A stretch of 64,000 bases of DNA from JAFAGX01 sp035623255 (GTDB lineage Bacteria > Acidobacteriota > Terriglobia > Terriglobales > Acidobacteriaceae), in contig DASPTU010000112.1 in assembly GCA_035623255.1 (NCBI GenBank), positions 1 to 64,000 on the forward strand, in the 5' to 3' direction. Both the position numbers and the translations under genes were made by a program. Of this stretch, positions 55,203-64,000 are shown piece after piece. Under the pieces are notes generated by a model that saw only the letters and a program-made list of their open reading frames with translations, made no database searches and was not told where the DNA came from. How positions within the stretch are numbered: position 1 is the stretch's first letter; every line of letters begins with the position of its first letter.

Positions 55203-55691
55203 TTACTGGCGATGTACAGATGACCGGAGATTGTGCGGCGGTACAGCTGTCGATATTGGACGCTGAGAAGGTGAAGTAGTCCTCTGCGAGCTGGGCGAAT
55301 CTATCCTGATCGCACCGCTACGCATATAGGCGACAAGAAAGCGGTCACACCCCAGCAAAGAGTACTTTATCTGTTCTGGAATCAGGGGCTTGCTGAGCAC
55401 CAAATCGGCCCTGCTATGTGGGCCCGACTGACTGTCAGGAGCGCTTGTCGCCGCCAGCACAAACGCGTTGCTGTTGATCCTTAGCTCGCTGACAGTTCTC
55501 AAGAGAAATTCTGCTTCCGGACCTTCGTCCAAATCAGCCACAACAAGATCAAAGCTTCGGCTGGTGAGTTCCCGGATGGCGGCAAAGATTTCGACCGAGT
55601 GTTCGACCACAAGGTCGAGTTCACGAAGGGCCTGGAGGAGGGGGTTGGCCGTCTCCGGCCGGGACGAAAATACGAGGGAGCGTAGCGGCAT
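55203..55691 (-). CDS. Receiver-like protein, possibly truncated
   Basis: 162 residues from ATG 55691. The N-terminal 120 residues resemble a receiver fold (SFDLVVADLDEGPEAEFLL, ADLVLSKPL), but the N-terminal acidic pair is replaced by SSR, so it is degenerate. The last 40 residues are Ser/Thr/Gln/Pro-rich and low in complexity. Related proteins often carry a PilZ domain after this receiver-like part (from memory); none is present here, so a C-terminal truncation is possible. Confidence 0.65.
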   Translation of the reverse strand: MPLRSLVFSSRPETANPLLQALRELDLVVEHSVEIFAAIRELTSRSFDLVVADLDEGPEAEFLLRTVSELRINSNAFVLAATSAPDSQSGPHSRADLVLSKPLIPEQIKYSLLGCDRFLVAYMRSGAIRIDSPSSQRTTSPSQRPISTAVPPHNLRSSVHRQ

Positions 55692-55909
55692 CAAGGATGA
55701 GGCTAAGTTCCACCCCCCGCCATCAGCAAGTTACGAAGTACCACCATCGTGCCATATCAAAGGGACATACCCAAGAGTGGTTGCACTGTCCTTCAGTACA
55801 ACGGGCGTTAGTCACACACTTTTGAATTTCAGGAAAGAGAAATTGCTATTCACTTCCTCTGACGAATAGAATCTCTTGCCGAAGTCACTCCTGAGTTCGG
55901 CGAGGATGA

Positions 55910-56440
55910 TTGAAAAAGATCATCGCTATCTACCCCGGTTCGTTTGACCCTCCCACAAACGGTCACCTCGACTTGATCGCGCGCGGCAGCAAAATATTCG
56001 ACCAGCTCATCGTAGCGATCCTGCGCAATCCGGAAAAAGGCCCCTTGTTCAGTCTTTCGGAACGCCAGCGAATGCTGGAAGCCATGACCGAAGACTTCAA
56101 GAATGTGGACGTCGACACCTTTGATGGCCTCACCGTGGATTACGCCTCAAAAGTGAAGGCGAGTGCAGTTCTGCGCGGCATCCGCGCCATCAGTGACTAC
56201 GAATACGAACTGCAGATGGCACTGATGAACCGCAAGCTCCGGCCTGATCTGGAAACCGTGTTCATGATGCCCGCGGAGCAGTATTCTTATCTAAGTTCCC
56301 GTCTGGTACGTGAGATCGCTCAACTTGGCGGCTCTATCAAGGGTCTGGTACCGGAACTCGTAGAACAAAGGTTGAGAGAGAAACTCGATCCAGCGGTTAA
56401 ACTGGAACATGCAAGGGAACCGAGGATGAGAGGAAAATAA
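55910..56440 (+). CDS. coaD: Phosphopantetheine adenylyltransferase
   Basis: 176 residues from TTG 55910, after GAGG. Adds AMP to phosphopantetheine in coenzyme A synthesis. The nucleotidyltransferase motif TNGH lies in YPGSFDPPTNGHLD, and YSYLSSRLVREIA is the C-terminal signature. It has the typical length of about 160 plus a short charged tail. The next gene starts directly after its stop. Confidence 0.95.
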   Translation: MKKIIAIYPGSFDPPTNGHLDLIARGSKIFDQLIVAILRNPEKGPLFSLSERQRMLEAMTEDFKNVDVDTFDGLTVDYASKVKASAVLRGIRAISDYEYELQMALMNRKLRPDLETVFMMPAEQYSYLSSRLVREIAQLGGSIKGLVPELVEQRLREKLDPAVKLEHAREPRMRGK

Positions 56441-57643
56441 ATGAGTCCAGTACTGCAAGCGACGCCTGCACTGAAGCTCACCGACCGTATCAACCGCATC
56501 GAGCCGTCAGCTACTCTGGCCGTAGTTAACGAAGCGGACAAGTTGCGCCAGCAAGGTGTCGACGTTGTGGACTTTGGAGCGGGCGAGCCACACTTCGCCA
56601 CTCCTCAGCACATCAAAGATGCCGCCATTGCCGCGATCCAGAACAATTTCACCAAATATACGGCGGTGGGCGGCACGGCAGAGTTGCGCGACGCCATTGT
56701 CCGTCGCCACGCCACGGATTTCGGCTCTGATTATCGGCGAGAAGAAACCATCGCTTGTGTCGGCGGCAAGCATGCGATTTTCAATGCTATCCAGGTCCTG
56801 GTGGACCACGGCGACGAAGTAATTCTACCCGTGCCCTATTGGGTTTCATTCAAAGACATCGTTCGCTATGCCGGGGGGAACTGCGCCTTCGCGGAGGCTG
56901 ATGAAGAGCAGGGTTTCCGGATCACCGCGAAGATGATCGGACGCTGTCTCACGCCCAGGACCAAGCTCATAATTCTGAACTCGCCTTCCAATCCCTCCGG
57001 GGCAGTAATGACTCCTGAGGATATGGCTGAAGTCGTCCGTCTCGCTTACGAGCGCGGCATCTGGGTGATGTCGGATGAGTGCTACGTCTACCTCAACTAC
57101 ACCGAGAAGCGCTTCTCAGTCGCGTCGATGCAGGATTTCAAAGAGCGACTGTTGATCGTCGGCTCGCTTTCCAAAACATACGCCATGACTGGCTGGCGCT
57201 TAGGCTACGCGTTAGGGCCGGCGGCGGTGATCAGCGCTATGCAGAAGTTGCAGAGCCAATCCACTTCGAATCCTACTTCGATCGTGCAAAAAGCGGCGGT
57301 TGCGGCACTGAACGGACCACAGCAGTGTGTTGAAGACATGCGCAAGGAATACATTAAACTTCGCGATCACGTGATTGCCGGATTGCGTGCGATTCCAGGC
57401 ATTAAGTGTGCCTTACCCCAAGGCGCGTTCTACGCTTATCCGAACATATCAGCGTTCTTTGGGCGTAGCGCCATCCGTTCTGCATCCGAACTTGGCGCGA
57501 AGCTCCTGCGAGAAGCACACGTCGCGACCGTGCCTGGCGAGGGTTTTGGCACGAGCGATCACATTCGCGTCTCCTATGCCACCTCCCTCACGGAACTCGA
57601 CCGTGGTCTGGAGCGCATGCGCCAGTTTCTTGCTGCGCTCTAG
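56441..57643 (+). CDS. Aspartate-type PLP aminotransferase
   Basis: 400 residues, fold type I. PLP lysine in GSLSKTYAMTGWRLGY, with NSPSNPSGAVM and MSDECYVYLNY before it. The arrangement matches subgroup I-gamma aspartate (or aspartate/prephenate) aminotransferases. Its ATG abuts the stop of coaD, so the two are almost certainly co-transcribed, although their pathways differ. Confidence 0.92.
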   Translation: MSPVLQATPALKLTDRINRIEPSATLAVVNEADKLRQQGVDVVDFGAGEPHFATPQHIKDAAIAAIQNNFTKYTAVGGTAELRDAIVRRHATDFGSDYRREETIACVGGKHAIFNAIQVLVDHGDEVILPVPYWVSFKDIVRYAGGNCAFAEADEEQGFRITAKMIGRCLTPRTKLIILNSPSNPSGAVMTPEDMAEVVRLAYERGIWVMSDECYVYLNYTEKRFSVASMQDFKERLLIVGSLSKTYAMTGWRLGYALGPAAVISAMQKLQSQSTSNPTSIVQKAAVAALNGPQQCVEDMRKEYIKLRDHVIAGLRAIPGIKCALPQGAFYAYPNISAFFGRSAIRSASELGAKLLREAHVATVPGEGFGTSDHIRVSYATSLTELDRGLERMRQFLAAL

Positions 57644-57744
57644 AAAGCCTGACGGAAGGCAGCTTCTCTGGCCGCTTATGCTGCTAACCGAGGCGCGTTT
57701 TTCGTCGGTTGGGAGTTGGCTGGCCAACCTGAAACTTACGCGAA

Positions 57745-58746
57745 ATGACTGGTCTTTATCCTTTACGAATGATTCCCGCCTTCGATCCCCGGCCTTGGGG
57801 CACGCGGGACCTCTCCCCTATCTATCCCAACCAGCATTTCGTTGAGAAGATTGGGGAATCCTGGCTCACGGGAGATCACTGCCGGGTGGCAAACGGACCT
57901 CTGCAAAACAAATCCCTGGCGGACCTGAGCGTCGAGTATGGTCCAGACCTGGTCGGTGATGCCGCTAACGAGCCGACTCGCTTTCCGCTGCTTCTGAAGT
58001 TCTTGTTTCCTCACGAAAAGCTTTCGGTTCAGGTGCATCCTGATGATGAGGCTGCCCGCGAGATCGGTCAGCCCTGGGGGAAAAACGAGTGCTGGTACAT
58101 TGCCCATGCCCAACCCGGCGCACAGGTTGCTCTGGGCCTCAGACCCGGAGTTACAAAGGCCGAGTTCGAGCGGGCTGTCCACGAAAAGCGTGCCGAGGAT
58201 TTGTTGAATTGGATCGAGGTATTTCCGGGTGACATGATTTATGTCGCGGGAGGCACCGTCCACACCTTAGGCCCCGGCGCCATCATTGTGGAAACGCAAC
58301 AGCAGTCCGACACCACTTTCCGCCTGTACGATTATGGCCGACCCCGTGAGCTACATCTCCGCGAAGGATTTTCGGTATTAAAAGAGCAGGTACCTTCTGG
58401 AAAAGTAGTTCGCTCCGAAGCGCAGGCCCTCAATGGCGGCGACAATCGTTACTCGCAGCTGATCGCGTCGCCATATTTCGTGGTTGAAATGTTTGAGTTG
58501 AAGCAGCTGCACGAATTTCAGATGTACCGGGAAAACATGAAGAAATCGGTACAGATTCTGGTCGTAACCGAGGGCTGTGGCGTGGTCGAAGCAGCAGGAA
58601 CCGAACCGCTGGCTATCACCAAAGGCGACGCGGTGGTTGTGCCCGCTGTCCTACCGGAATTCCGCGTGCGACCGCAATGGACGCTGGAATTTCTAAAGTC
58701 TTCTTTGCCATCGGGAGATATGCCAGAGCCTGTGACAAAATTGTAG
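57745..58746 (+). CDS. manA: Mannose-6-phosphate isomerase, type I
   Basis: 333 residues. Interconverts fructose-6-phosphate and mannose-6-phosphate. Zinc ligands appear in QVHPDD, KNECWYI and GTVHTLGPG. A cupin C-terminal domain follows. An alternative start is ATG 57769, which would begin at the conserved MIPAFDPRPWG. It is first in the manA-manC-phosphohexomutase run that leads to GDP-mannose, with manC 5 bases downstream. Confidence 0.92.
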   Translation: MTGLYPLRMIPAFDPRPWGTRDLSPIYPNQHFVEKIGESWLTGDHCRVANGPLQNKSLADLSVEYGPDLVGDAANEPTRFPLLLKFLFPHEKLSVQVHPDDEAAREIGQPWGKNECWYIAHAQPGAQVALGLRPGVTKAEFERAVHEKRAEDLLNWIEVFPGDMIYVAGGTVHTLGPGAIIVETQQQSDTTFRLYDYGRPRELHLREGFSVLKEQVPSGKVVRSEAQALNGGDNRYSQLIASPYFVVEMFELKQLHEFQMYRENMKKSVQILVVTEGCGVVEAAGTEPLAITKGDAVVVPAVLPEFRVRPQWTLEFLKSSLPSGDMPEPVTKL

Positions 58747-58751
58747 TGTTC

Positions 58752-59885
58752 ATGGCCAACCAAAGAAGAGTTTCGTCGCAGAAAAATTTCAGCTTTTATC
58801 CCGTGATCCTGGCGGGCGGCCGCGGCACCCGGTTCTGGCCACTGAGCCGTCGCCGCCGGGCGAAGCAGTTGCTTGCCCTGGACGGCAAACAGACGATGAT
58901 CCAGCAGACTGTAGCCCGTCTGCTGAAACTGGGATCGCCGAAGCAGTTCTGGGTTATCACTAATGAAGATTTGCGGCGGGAGATCGCGCGACAACTTCCC
59001 CGCCTTCCTGCCCGGCAAATCATTGCTGAACCCTTGGGACGAAATACTGCGCCTGCCATTGGGCTGGCAGCGTTCCTGTTGGCTCGCGCTGATCCCGACG
59101 CCGTTATCGGAATGTTTCCGTCCGACCACGTGATCGAAAACGAAGAACGTTTTCACGAGTTGCTGAAGCGCGGAATAGAGATTGCCGCTGCAGGCGAGAA
59201 CATCATTGTTATGGGCATCCGTCCAACGCGTGCAGAAACCGGATACGGTTACATTGAGGCAGGAGCGGAAATGGAGAACGGCGCGCTTCGCGTCCGCCGC
59301 TTCACCGAAAAGCCCGACGCCGAACAAGCGGCGGGTTTTCTGGAGGCTGGGAACTACTTTTGGAATAGCGGTATGTTCATTTGGTCGGCAAGAACGCTTG
59401 TCAATGCGTTGCGCGAGCATTTGCCACGAACGGCGCCGATTCTCGAAGATATTGCGGCAGAATATGGGACATCCAAATTTGGCCGTGTTTTTCGACGACT
59501 GTACCCCAAGTGCGAAAATATCAGTATTGACTATGCAGTGCTCGAGCCTCGCTCCGCCAAAGGCGAGAAAGATTCCAACATTTATTGTCTGCCGGCAGAT
59601 TTTGGTTGGAACGATCTCGGATCGTGGACCGCTTTGCACGAACATCAAAGCGCCAAACGCAACCCAAAAGATGGCAACCTGATTTCTGGTAAGGGCGTTT
59701 TTACCCTGGATGCAGAAGACAATTACATTCATGCGCCAGGAAAATTTGTTGCAGCCGTGGGCGTCAAGAACGTCGTAGTCATCGAAACCGATGACGCCTT
59801 GCTGATCACGACGCGCGAAAAGGCCCAGGACGTGGGAAAAGTCGTAAAGTACCTCGACGAGAAACGGCTGGACAAGCTAACGTAG
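58752..59885 (+). CDS. manC: Mannose-1-phosphate guanylyltransferase
   Basis: 377 residues from ATG 58752, 5 bases after manA. Makes GDP-mannose. The nucleotidyltransferase signature ILAGGRGTRFWPLSR begins near residue 20, and FTEKPD and NSGMFIW are as in the family. It is short, without the isomerase domain found in bifunctional ManC/AlgA. An in-frame upstream extension overlaps manA and is rejected. Confidence 0.92.
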   Translation: MANQRRVSSQKNFSFYPVILAGGRGTRFWPLSRRRRAKQLLALDGKQTMIQQTVARLLKLGSPKQFWVITNEDLRREIARQLPRLPARQIIAEPLGRNTAPAIGLAAFLLARADPDAVIGMFPSDHVIENEERFHELLKRGIEIAAAGENIIVMGIRPTRAETGYGYIEAGAEMENGALRVRRFTEKPDAEQAAGFLEAGNYFWNSGMFIWSARTLVNALREHLPRTAPILEDIAAEYGTSKFGRVFRRLYPKCENISIDYAVLEPRSAKGEKDSNIYCLPADFGWNDLGSWTALHEHQSAKRNPKDGNLISGKGVFTLDAEDNYIHAPGKFVAAVGVKNVVVIETDDALLITTREKAQDVGKVVKYLDEKRLDKLT

Positions 59886-59946
59886 GTTTCCGGTTTCGAG
59901 TTCTTCGGAGCAAGACTGGACGCTGCAAATACACAAGATTCTGACC

Positions 59947-61359
59947 ATGGCAGAGATCAAGTTTGGCACTGACGGCTGGCGCGGCGTCATCGCGGACGAT
60001 TTCACGTATGAGAATGTGCGGCGCGTGGCAGCAGCGATCGCGGCTTATGTGCTGAAACACGAGGAACCGGCCCGCGGCTTGATTGTGGGTTATGATACGC
60101 GTTTTTCGTCACAGCGCTTTGCTCGTCTTGCCGCCGAGGTTCTGGCCGCCGCCGATATACCGATTAAGCTTGCCAACGATTACACGCCTACTCCGGCGAT
60201 TTCATTTGCAGTAAAGCAGCGTGGAGCTGCCGGTGGCGTCGTCATCACCTCCAGCCACAATCCGTGGAATTGGAATGGAGTGAAGTTCAAAGGCAAGTTC
60301 GGCGGCTCGGCAACTCCCCAGATCATTAAGGGAATTGAGGAAGAGTTGTACGTGGGCGCCTTACCGAATGGCCACAAGTCTCCGATCGAAGAGGTAGATC
60401 TCAAAGAGAACTACATCCAGGCTGTCTGCCGTTTCGCGGATCTTGATCTGATTACGAAGGCCGGACTGAAGTTAGCCGTGGATTCAATGTACGGCTCAGG
60501 GCGCGGAGTGCTGACCAAGATTTTCAGCGATCACGGCATCAACTACGTCGCCATCCGTCAGGAGTTGAATCCGCTTTTCCCGGGTATCAACCCCGAGCCG
60601 ATTGAGCCTCATGTGGCCCTGCTTCAGGAAACTGTCGTGAAGGAGCATTGCCATGCCGGCCTGGTAACGGACGGTGATGCGGACCGCATCGGGGCTGTCG
60701 CCGAAGACGGCAGTTTCGTGGACTCACACAAGATTTTCTCTGTGCTTCTGCAATGGTTGTTGACAAGAAAGCAGTGGTCCGGGGAAGTGGTGCGCGCCTT
60801 CAATACGACTCGCATGGTAGATCGAATCGCCAAAAAACATGGGCGCAAGCTGAACGAGTGCCCCATCGGATTCAAGTACATTGCCGATTTGATGATGGAT
60901 CGCGAAATTGTAATGGGGGGAGAAGAATCCGGCGGTATCGGCTACTCTCGCTTTTTGCCGGAGCGGGACGGCATTCTCAACGCGCTATTGTTGGCAAGCG
61001 TTATGGCGGAAGAACATAAACCGCTCGGGCAGCTCGTTGCCGATCTGCAACGCGAGTACGGAGCGCATTACTATGGCCGGCTTGACCTTCATATTCCGGA
61101 TGATGTGAAGCAGGCTGCAATCGTTCGAGCGCGATCCGATACGACCAGGCGCTTGAACGGGTACTCGATCGGAAGGAAAGAAACTCTGGATGGAGTTAAG
61201 TTCTTCCTCGATGCACCCACAAACGGCAATGGCGCCGAGGCCTGGGTGCTGCTCCGCGCGTCAGGAACCGAGCCGTTATTGCGTATCTACGCCGAGGCAG
61301 CTTCGCCCGACCTCGTAAGAGAGATTCTGAGTAGCGCCGAAGCCTTTGTAAAAAGCTAG
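59947..61359 (+). CDS. Phosphohexomutase (phosphoglucomutase/phosphomannomutase)
   Basis: 470 residues. Phosphoserine loop ITSSHNPWNWNG, metal-binding DGDADRIG and sugar-binding GEESGGIGY are all present. It would convert mannose-6-P to mannose-1-P, or glucose-6-P to glucose-1-P. Its place after manA and manC favours a mannose role. Substrate choice cannot be fixed from sequence alone. Confidence 0.93.
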   Translation: MAEIKFGTDGWRGVIADDFTYENVRRVAAAIAAYVLKHEEPARGLIVGYDTRFSSQRFARLAAEVLAAADIPIKLANDYTPTPAISFAVKQRGAAGGVVITSSHNPWNWNGVKFKGKFGGSATPQIIKGIEEELYVGALPNGHKSPIEEVDLKENYIQAVCRFADLDLITKAGLKLAVDSMYGSGRGVLTKIFSDHGINYVAIRQELNPLFPGINPEPIEPHVALLQETVVKEHCHAGLVTDGDADRIGAVAEDGSFVDSHKIFSVLLQWLLTRKQWSGEVVRAFNTTRMVDRIAKKHGRKLNECPIGFKYIADLMMDREIVMGGEESGGIGYSRFLPERDGILNALLLASVMAEEHKPLGQLVADLQREYGAHYYGRLDLHIPDDVKQAAIVRARSDTTRRLNGYSIGRKETLDGVKFFLDAPTNGNGAEAWVLLRASGTEPLLRIYAEAASPDLVREILSSAEAFVKS

Positions 61360-61439
61360 AAAAGGCTGTCTCACAAGCTCGGGAAAACCGCTGGTCACCT
61401 CACTTTCGGGGGTAGCGCCCCTCGCATCCCAGTACAATA

Positions 61440-62603
61440 ATGAATAAGTCTATGGTCGCCACACCAGCCATGCTCAATATTCCCGCCGATACTCCGGAAG
61501 CTCGGCGCTATAACCGGATCAAGAGATGGCTTGGCATCGCTGATTTTGCTCTAGGCCTCGCCCTGCTGGTCATCTTGCTATTGACCGGCTGGAATGGGAC
61601 TCTGCGCGACGTCGCTTACCGCGCTTCCTCTCAGATGTACGTGCTGGCAGTCTTCCTGTACGTCGTCATGCTGATGCTGATCGCGAAAATCCTCGGCCTG
61701 GGCCTCGATTACTACGGATTCAACCTAGAGCATCGCTTCAACCTGTCCAATCAAAGGTTGGGGGCCTGGTTATGGGACGAGATCAAAGGATTCCTCGTGG
61801 GAACGGTGTTGGCGTCCATTGCGGTTGAGGTTCTGTACCTCATTATCCGCCTGGCCCCGCAGTACTGGTGGCTCATCGCATGGGCAGCATTTCTTGGTCT
61901 ATTTATTTTGATGGCCCAGCTTGCCCCGGTAGTTCTCTTTCCGATCTTCTACAAATTCGAGCCCCTGCAGGACGAGCAACTCAAATCGCGGCTGGTGAGA
62001 CTCAGCGAAAAAGCCGGCACCCGGGTTCGCGGCGTTTACAAGTGGAATCTTTCGGAAAAAAGCAAGAAGGCCAATGCGGCGTTGACCGGCCTAGGCAGCA
62101 CACGCCGAGTCATTCTGGCCGACACTCTGCTTGAGCAGTACTCCCCGGACGAAATCGAGGCGGTGCTGGCCCACGAGCTGGGGCACCATGTGCACAAGCA
62201 CATCTTCAAAAGCATCCTCGTACAGGCGGGGATTACGTTCGCGGGATTCTGGACAGCAAACTGGGTTTTGCATTACGCCATGGAACGCTGGCATAGCTTC
62301 GAAACGCTTTCCGATTTTGCAAATCTTCCGCTCCTGGTGCTGGTCTCAACGGTGCTGTCGTTTATTCTGCTGCCCGCAATCAACGCTTTCTCGCGATATA
62401 ACGAACGTCAGGCCGATCGCTACGCATTTCGATCCATTACGAGCGTCAAACCGTTCATTTCTTCCATGAATAAACTTGCGGAGCAGAATCTGGCCGAGCG
62501 TTCACCTTCGAAATGGGTGGAGTGGTTTTTCCACTCCCATCCGGCAGTCTCACGCCGGGTAGCGGCTGCCGAGGAGTGGAGCAAGCAGCCGGCAAAAGCA
62601 TAA
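61440..62603 (+). CDS. M48-family membrane metalloprotease (Ste24/CAAX prenyl protease 1-like)
   Basis: 387 residues. Several membrane helices surround the zinc motif HELGHH, and a downstream NERQADRYAF supplies the third ligand. This matches Ste24-type M48A proteases; in bacteria these degrade membrane or lipoprotein substrates rather than prenylated peptides. ATG 61440 or 61452 are possible starts. It is convergent with kdsB across 10 bases. Confidence 0.92.
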   Translation: MNKSMVATPAMLNIPADTPEARRYNRIKRWLGIADFALGLALLVILLLTGWNGTLRDVAYRASSQMYVLAVFLYVVMLMLIAKILGLGLDYYGFNLEHRFNLSNQRLGAWLWDEIKGFLVGTVLASIAVEVLYLIIRLAPQYWWLIAWAAFLGLFILMAQLAPVVLFPIFYKFEPLQDEQLKSRLVRLSEKAGTRVRGVYKWNLSEKSKKANAALTGLGSTRRVILADTLLEQYSPDEIEAVLAHELGHHVHKHIFKSILVQAGITFAGFWTANWVLHYAMERWHSFETLSDFANLPLLVLVSTVLSFILLPAINAFSRYNERQADRYAFRSITSVKPFISSMNKLAEQNLAERSPSKWVEWFFHSHPAVSRRVAAAEEWSKQPAKA

Positions 62604-62613
62604 GCTTAGAAGA

Positions 62614-63333
62614 TCACTGTCCCCCGAGAATCTCTTCTGCTTTCCGCAAGTCCTCTGGCGCGTCGATGCGGAGTGTGTCGTAAGGTGTCTCTGCTACCCG
62701 GATGGGAATGCCATTTTCCAGAAACCGCAACTGTTCCAGACGTTCACTCTGCTCTAGCGGCGATTCCGGCCAAGTGACGTAGCAATCGAGCGCAGATTTG
62801 CGGTAGGCATAAAATCCCAGGTGTTTAAAATATGACGGCGTTATGCCATCGCGATCATAGGGAATTCCGGCACGGGAAAAATAGAGCGCGGAGCCTTTCC
62901 GATCAGTCACCACCTTGACCGCGTTCGGATTGTTAACATCCTCAGCAGCCGCAGCAGTTTTCAGCGTTCCCACCTGAGTCTCTGAATTCTCCATGAGCGC
63001 CAGCAGCGTCGCGATGTGCTCTGCGCGTGCGAGCAGTTCATCTCCCTGCACGTTGACGTATACGTCCGCAGCGATTGACCTGGAGATTTCATGAACTCGC
63101 TCGGTTCCGTTGCGGCATGCTGCTGAAGTCAGTCGCGCCTGAATTCCCTTCTCCTGGCAGATTTTCACAATTTCGTCCGAATCGGTGGCCACCAACACGT
63201 TTTCCAGAAGAGTGCAGGAGCGCACCCCGCGGTAGACGCGAACAATCAGCGACTCACCAGCAATGTCGCGCAACATCTTGCGCGGCAGGCGAGTAGAGCC
63301 GAGCCGGGCCGGAATGACGGCAATGGCCTTCAT
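62614..63333 (-). CDS. kdsB: 3-deoxy-manno-octulosonate cytidylyltransferase
   Basis: 239 residues. Activates KDO as CMP-KDO for lipopolysaccharide, which supports a Gram-negative outer membrane. Signature IPARLGSTRLPRKML at the N-terminus, NVQGDELL and FSRAGIPYDRDG in the core, and DTLRIDAPEDL near the end. ATG 63333. It follows the sigma-54 regulator fragment on the same strand. Confidence 0.95.
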   Translation of the reverse strand: MKAIAVIPARLGSTRLPRKMLRDIAGESLIVRVYRGVRSCTLLENVLVATDSDEIVKICQEKGIQARLTSAACRNGTERVHEISRSIAADVYVNVQGDELLARAEHIATLLALMENSETQVGTLKTAAAAEDVNNPNAVKVVTDRKGSALYFSRAGIPYDRDGITPSYFKHLGFYAYRKSALDCYVTWPESPLEQSERLEQLRFLENGIPIRVAETPYDTLRIDAPEDLRKAEEILGGQ

Positions 63334-63460
63334 TCAATTTCAAGTTTCCCGTTTCTCGGCTGTGGTTGCAATAGTGGCGTGGGCACATCTGGATACCAGC
63401 TTCAGTGCGCGCCTGGCGCTCGCAGCAGATATCAAGATGCTGTTGAATCGACGAACGCAC

Positions 63461-64000
63461 CTATGCGGTTTTGTTAGCTTCTGATTCCGCGAGAGCTTCG
63501 GCGGTTTCCCCCATCCGGCTGAGCATTTGGTAAATCGTGTTTCGCCCAATGCCCAGAATTTCGGCGGCTTTGGCCTTGTTCCCTTGAACCTGACGCAATA
63601 CCTGAAGCACATAGCGCTGCTGCATAGCTTCAAGGCTAATCAAGCCCTGACTGGCGATATCGGTCACACGCACAGGCATGCGAAGTGTCTCTGGCAGATC
63701 CGCCACATCGATAACCGGGCCAACCGCCATCATGCAGGCGGAACTGATGGTGTTCTCCAGTTCTCGAACGTTTCCCGGCCAGGAATGGGCTGCCAGTCGA
63801 GTTTGAGCGCGCCGAGTAATTCCGGTTATCTCCTTTTCGTAGCGCTTAGTGTACTTGTCCAGAAAATGCCGCTGTAATAACGGCAGATCTTCCTTCCGCT
63901 CCGCCAGGCTGGGGACAGTAATCTCCAGCGCCGACAGGCGATAGAAAAGATCCTCGCGAAACTGCCCCAGAGCCACCATCTTGGGAAGATCACGATGAGT
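63461..64000 (-). CDS. NtrC-type sigma-54-dependent regulator, 5' end outside window
   Basis: The frame is open to the window edge (the three bases at 63998-64000 read as an in-frame codon), so only the C-terminal 179 residues are visible. They include the end of the AAA+ domain (FREDLFYRLSALEITVPSL, the WPGNVRELENTI motif) and a Fis-type helix-turn-helix (NKAKAAEILGIGRNTIYQ). The N-terminal receiver and Walker motifs lie beyond the edge. It would activate sigma-54 promoters. Confidence 0.9.
   Translation of the reverse strand, partial: THRDLPKMVALGQFREDLFYRLSALEITVPSLAERKEDLPLLQRHFLDKYTKRYEKEITGITRRAQTRLAAHSWPGNVRELENTISSACMMAVGPVIDVADLPETLRMPVRVTDIASQGLISLEAMQQRYVLQVLRQVQGNKAKAAEILGIGRNTIYQMLSRMGETAEALAESEANKTA

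Noticed and set aside
61360..61439. Short GGGG/CCCC hairpin before the M48 protease gene
   Set aside because: A 4-bp stem without a T-run is too weak to call a terminator.
1..64000. Integrases, transposases, CRISPR repeats, phage genes, toxin-antitoxin or restriction genes
   Set aside because: None was recognised on either strand. Gene content, strand organisation and composition look like ordinary chromosomal DNA.

Overview
The window looks like chromosomal DNA of a free-living, aerobic, Gram-negative-type heterotroph. The best fit is Acidobacteriota (Terriglobia / Koribacter-like). This is an inference from moderately high GC, Lpt/KDO-type envelope genes (kdsB), a two-domain (CTC) ribosomal protein L25, the order prs-rplY-pth-rpsF-rpsR-rplI without ssb, and many secreted proteins of styles common in that phylum. 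No phage, insertion sequence, plasmid or CRISPR locus was seen; the region is gene-dense.

Layout. 1-2.8 kb: tRNA-Glu, a large secreted surface protein, a STAS anti-sigma antagonist. 2.9-6.9 kb: a redox block with a tetraheme NapC/NirT-type protein, a membrane-anchored cyclic-nucleotide-binding-like protein, a small cytochrome c, a second STAS protein, and a cytochrome c fused to a PQQ-type sugar dehydrogenase. 6.9-9.9 kb: glutamine amidotransferase of the PuuD type, small unknowns, and ispE carrying an odd insert. 10-14 kb: tRNA-Gln and the housekeeping run prs, rplY, pth, rpsF, rpsR, rplI. 14.3-18.2 kb: an envelope-stress-like operon (ECF sigma factor, zinc anti-sigma with HEAT repeats, Gly-rich beta-solenoid-like secreted protein, double-PDZ protein). 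18.2-24.3 kb: GAF-GAF-GGDEF protein, recG, serine beta-lactamase-like hydrolase.

24.4-28.5 kb (minus strand) is a compact five-gene block: cytochrome c/copper monooxygenase fusion, Tat-exported sulfite-oxidase-like molybdoenzyme, cytochrome b561-type membrane subunit, ECF sigma factor, and an anti-sigma whose C-terminus carries an Ada-like Cys/His cluster. 28.6-35.8 kb: aminotransferase, dCache-HAMP-HD-GYP protein, pyrD, serS, LolA-like protein. 35.6-44.6 kb: GT-C-type membrane glycosyltransferase, a striking three-module exopolysaccharide enzyme (GH18-like + NodB deacetylase + GT2 synthase), proline catabolic dehydrogenase, M28 peptidase.

44.7-55.7 kb: a LuxR regulator with a degenerate receiver, PilZ protein, racemase-like protein without either catalytic cysteine, HtrA protease, DUF2207/LemA pair, then an HK-RR-ECF sigma operon on the minus strand preceded by a tandem 10-bp repeat. 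55.9-64 kb: coaD, aminotransferase, the mannose activation set manA-manC-phosphohexomutase, Ste24-type M48 protease, kdsB, and the 3' end of an NtrC-type regulator cut by the window edge.

Common threads are envelope building and stress sensing (three ECF sigma factors, two with adjacent membrane anti-sigmas), c-di-GMP signalling (GGDEF, HD-GYP, PilZ), exopolysaccharide synthesis, and periplasmic redox enzymes. Most candidate novelty lies in the 24.4-28.5 kb and 2.9-4.6 kb redox/sensor blocks, the 37.3-40.8 kb trimodular enzyme, and the 52.1-55.2 kb signalling operon.
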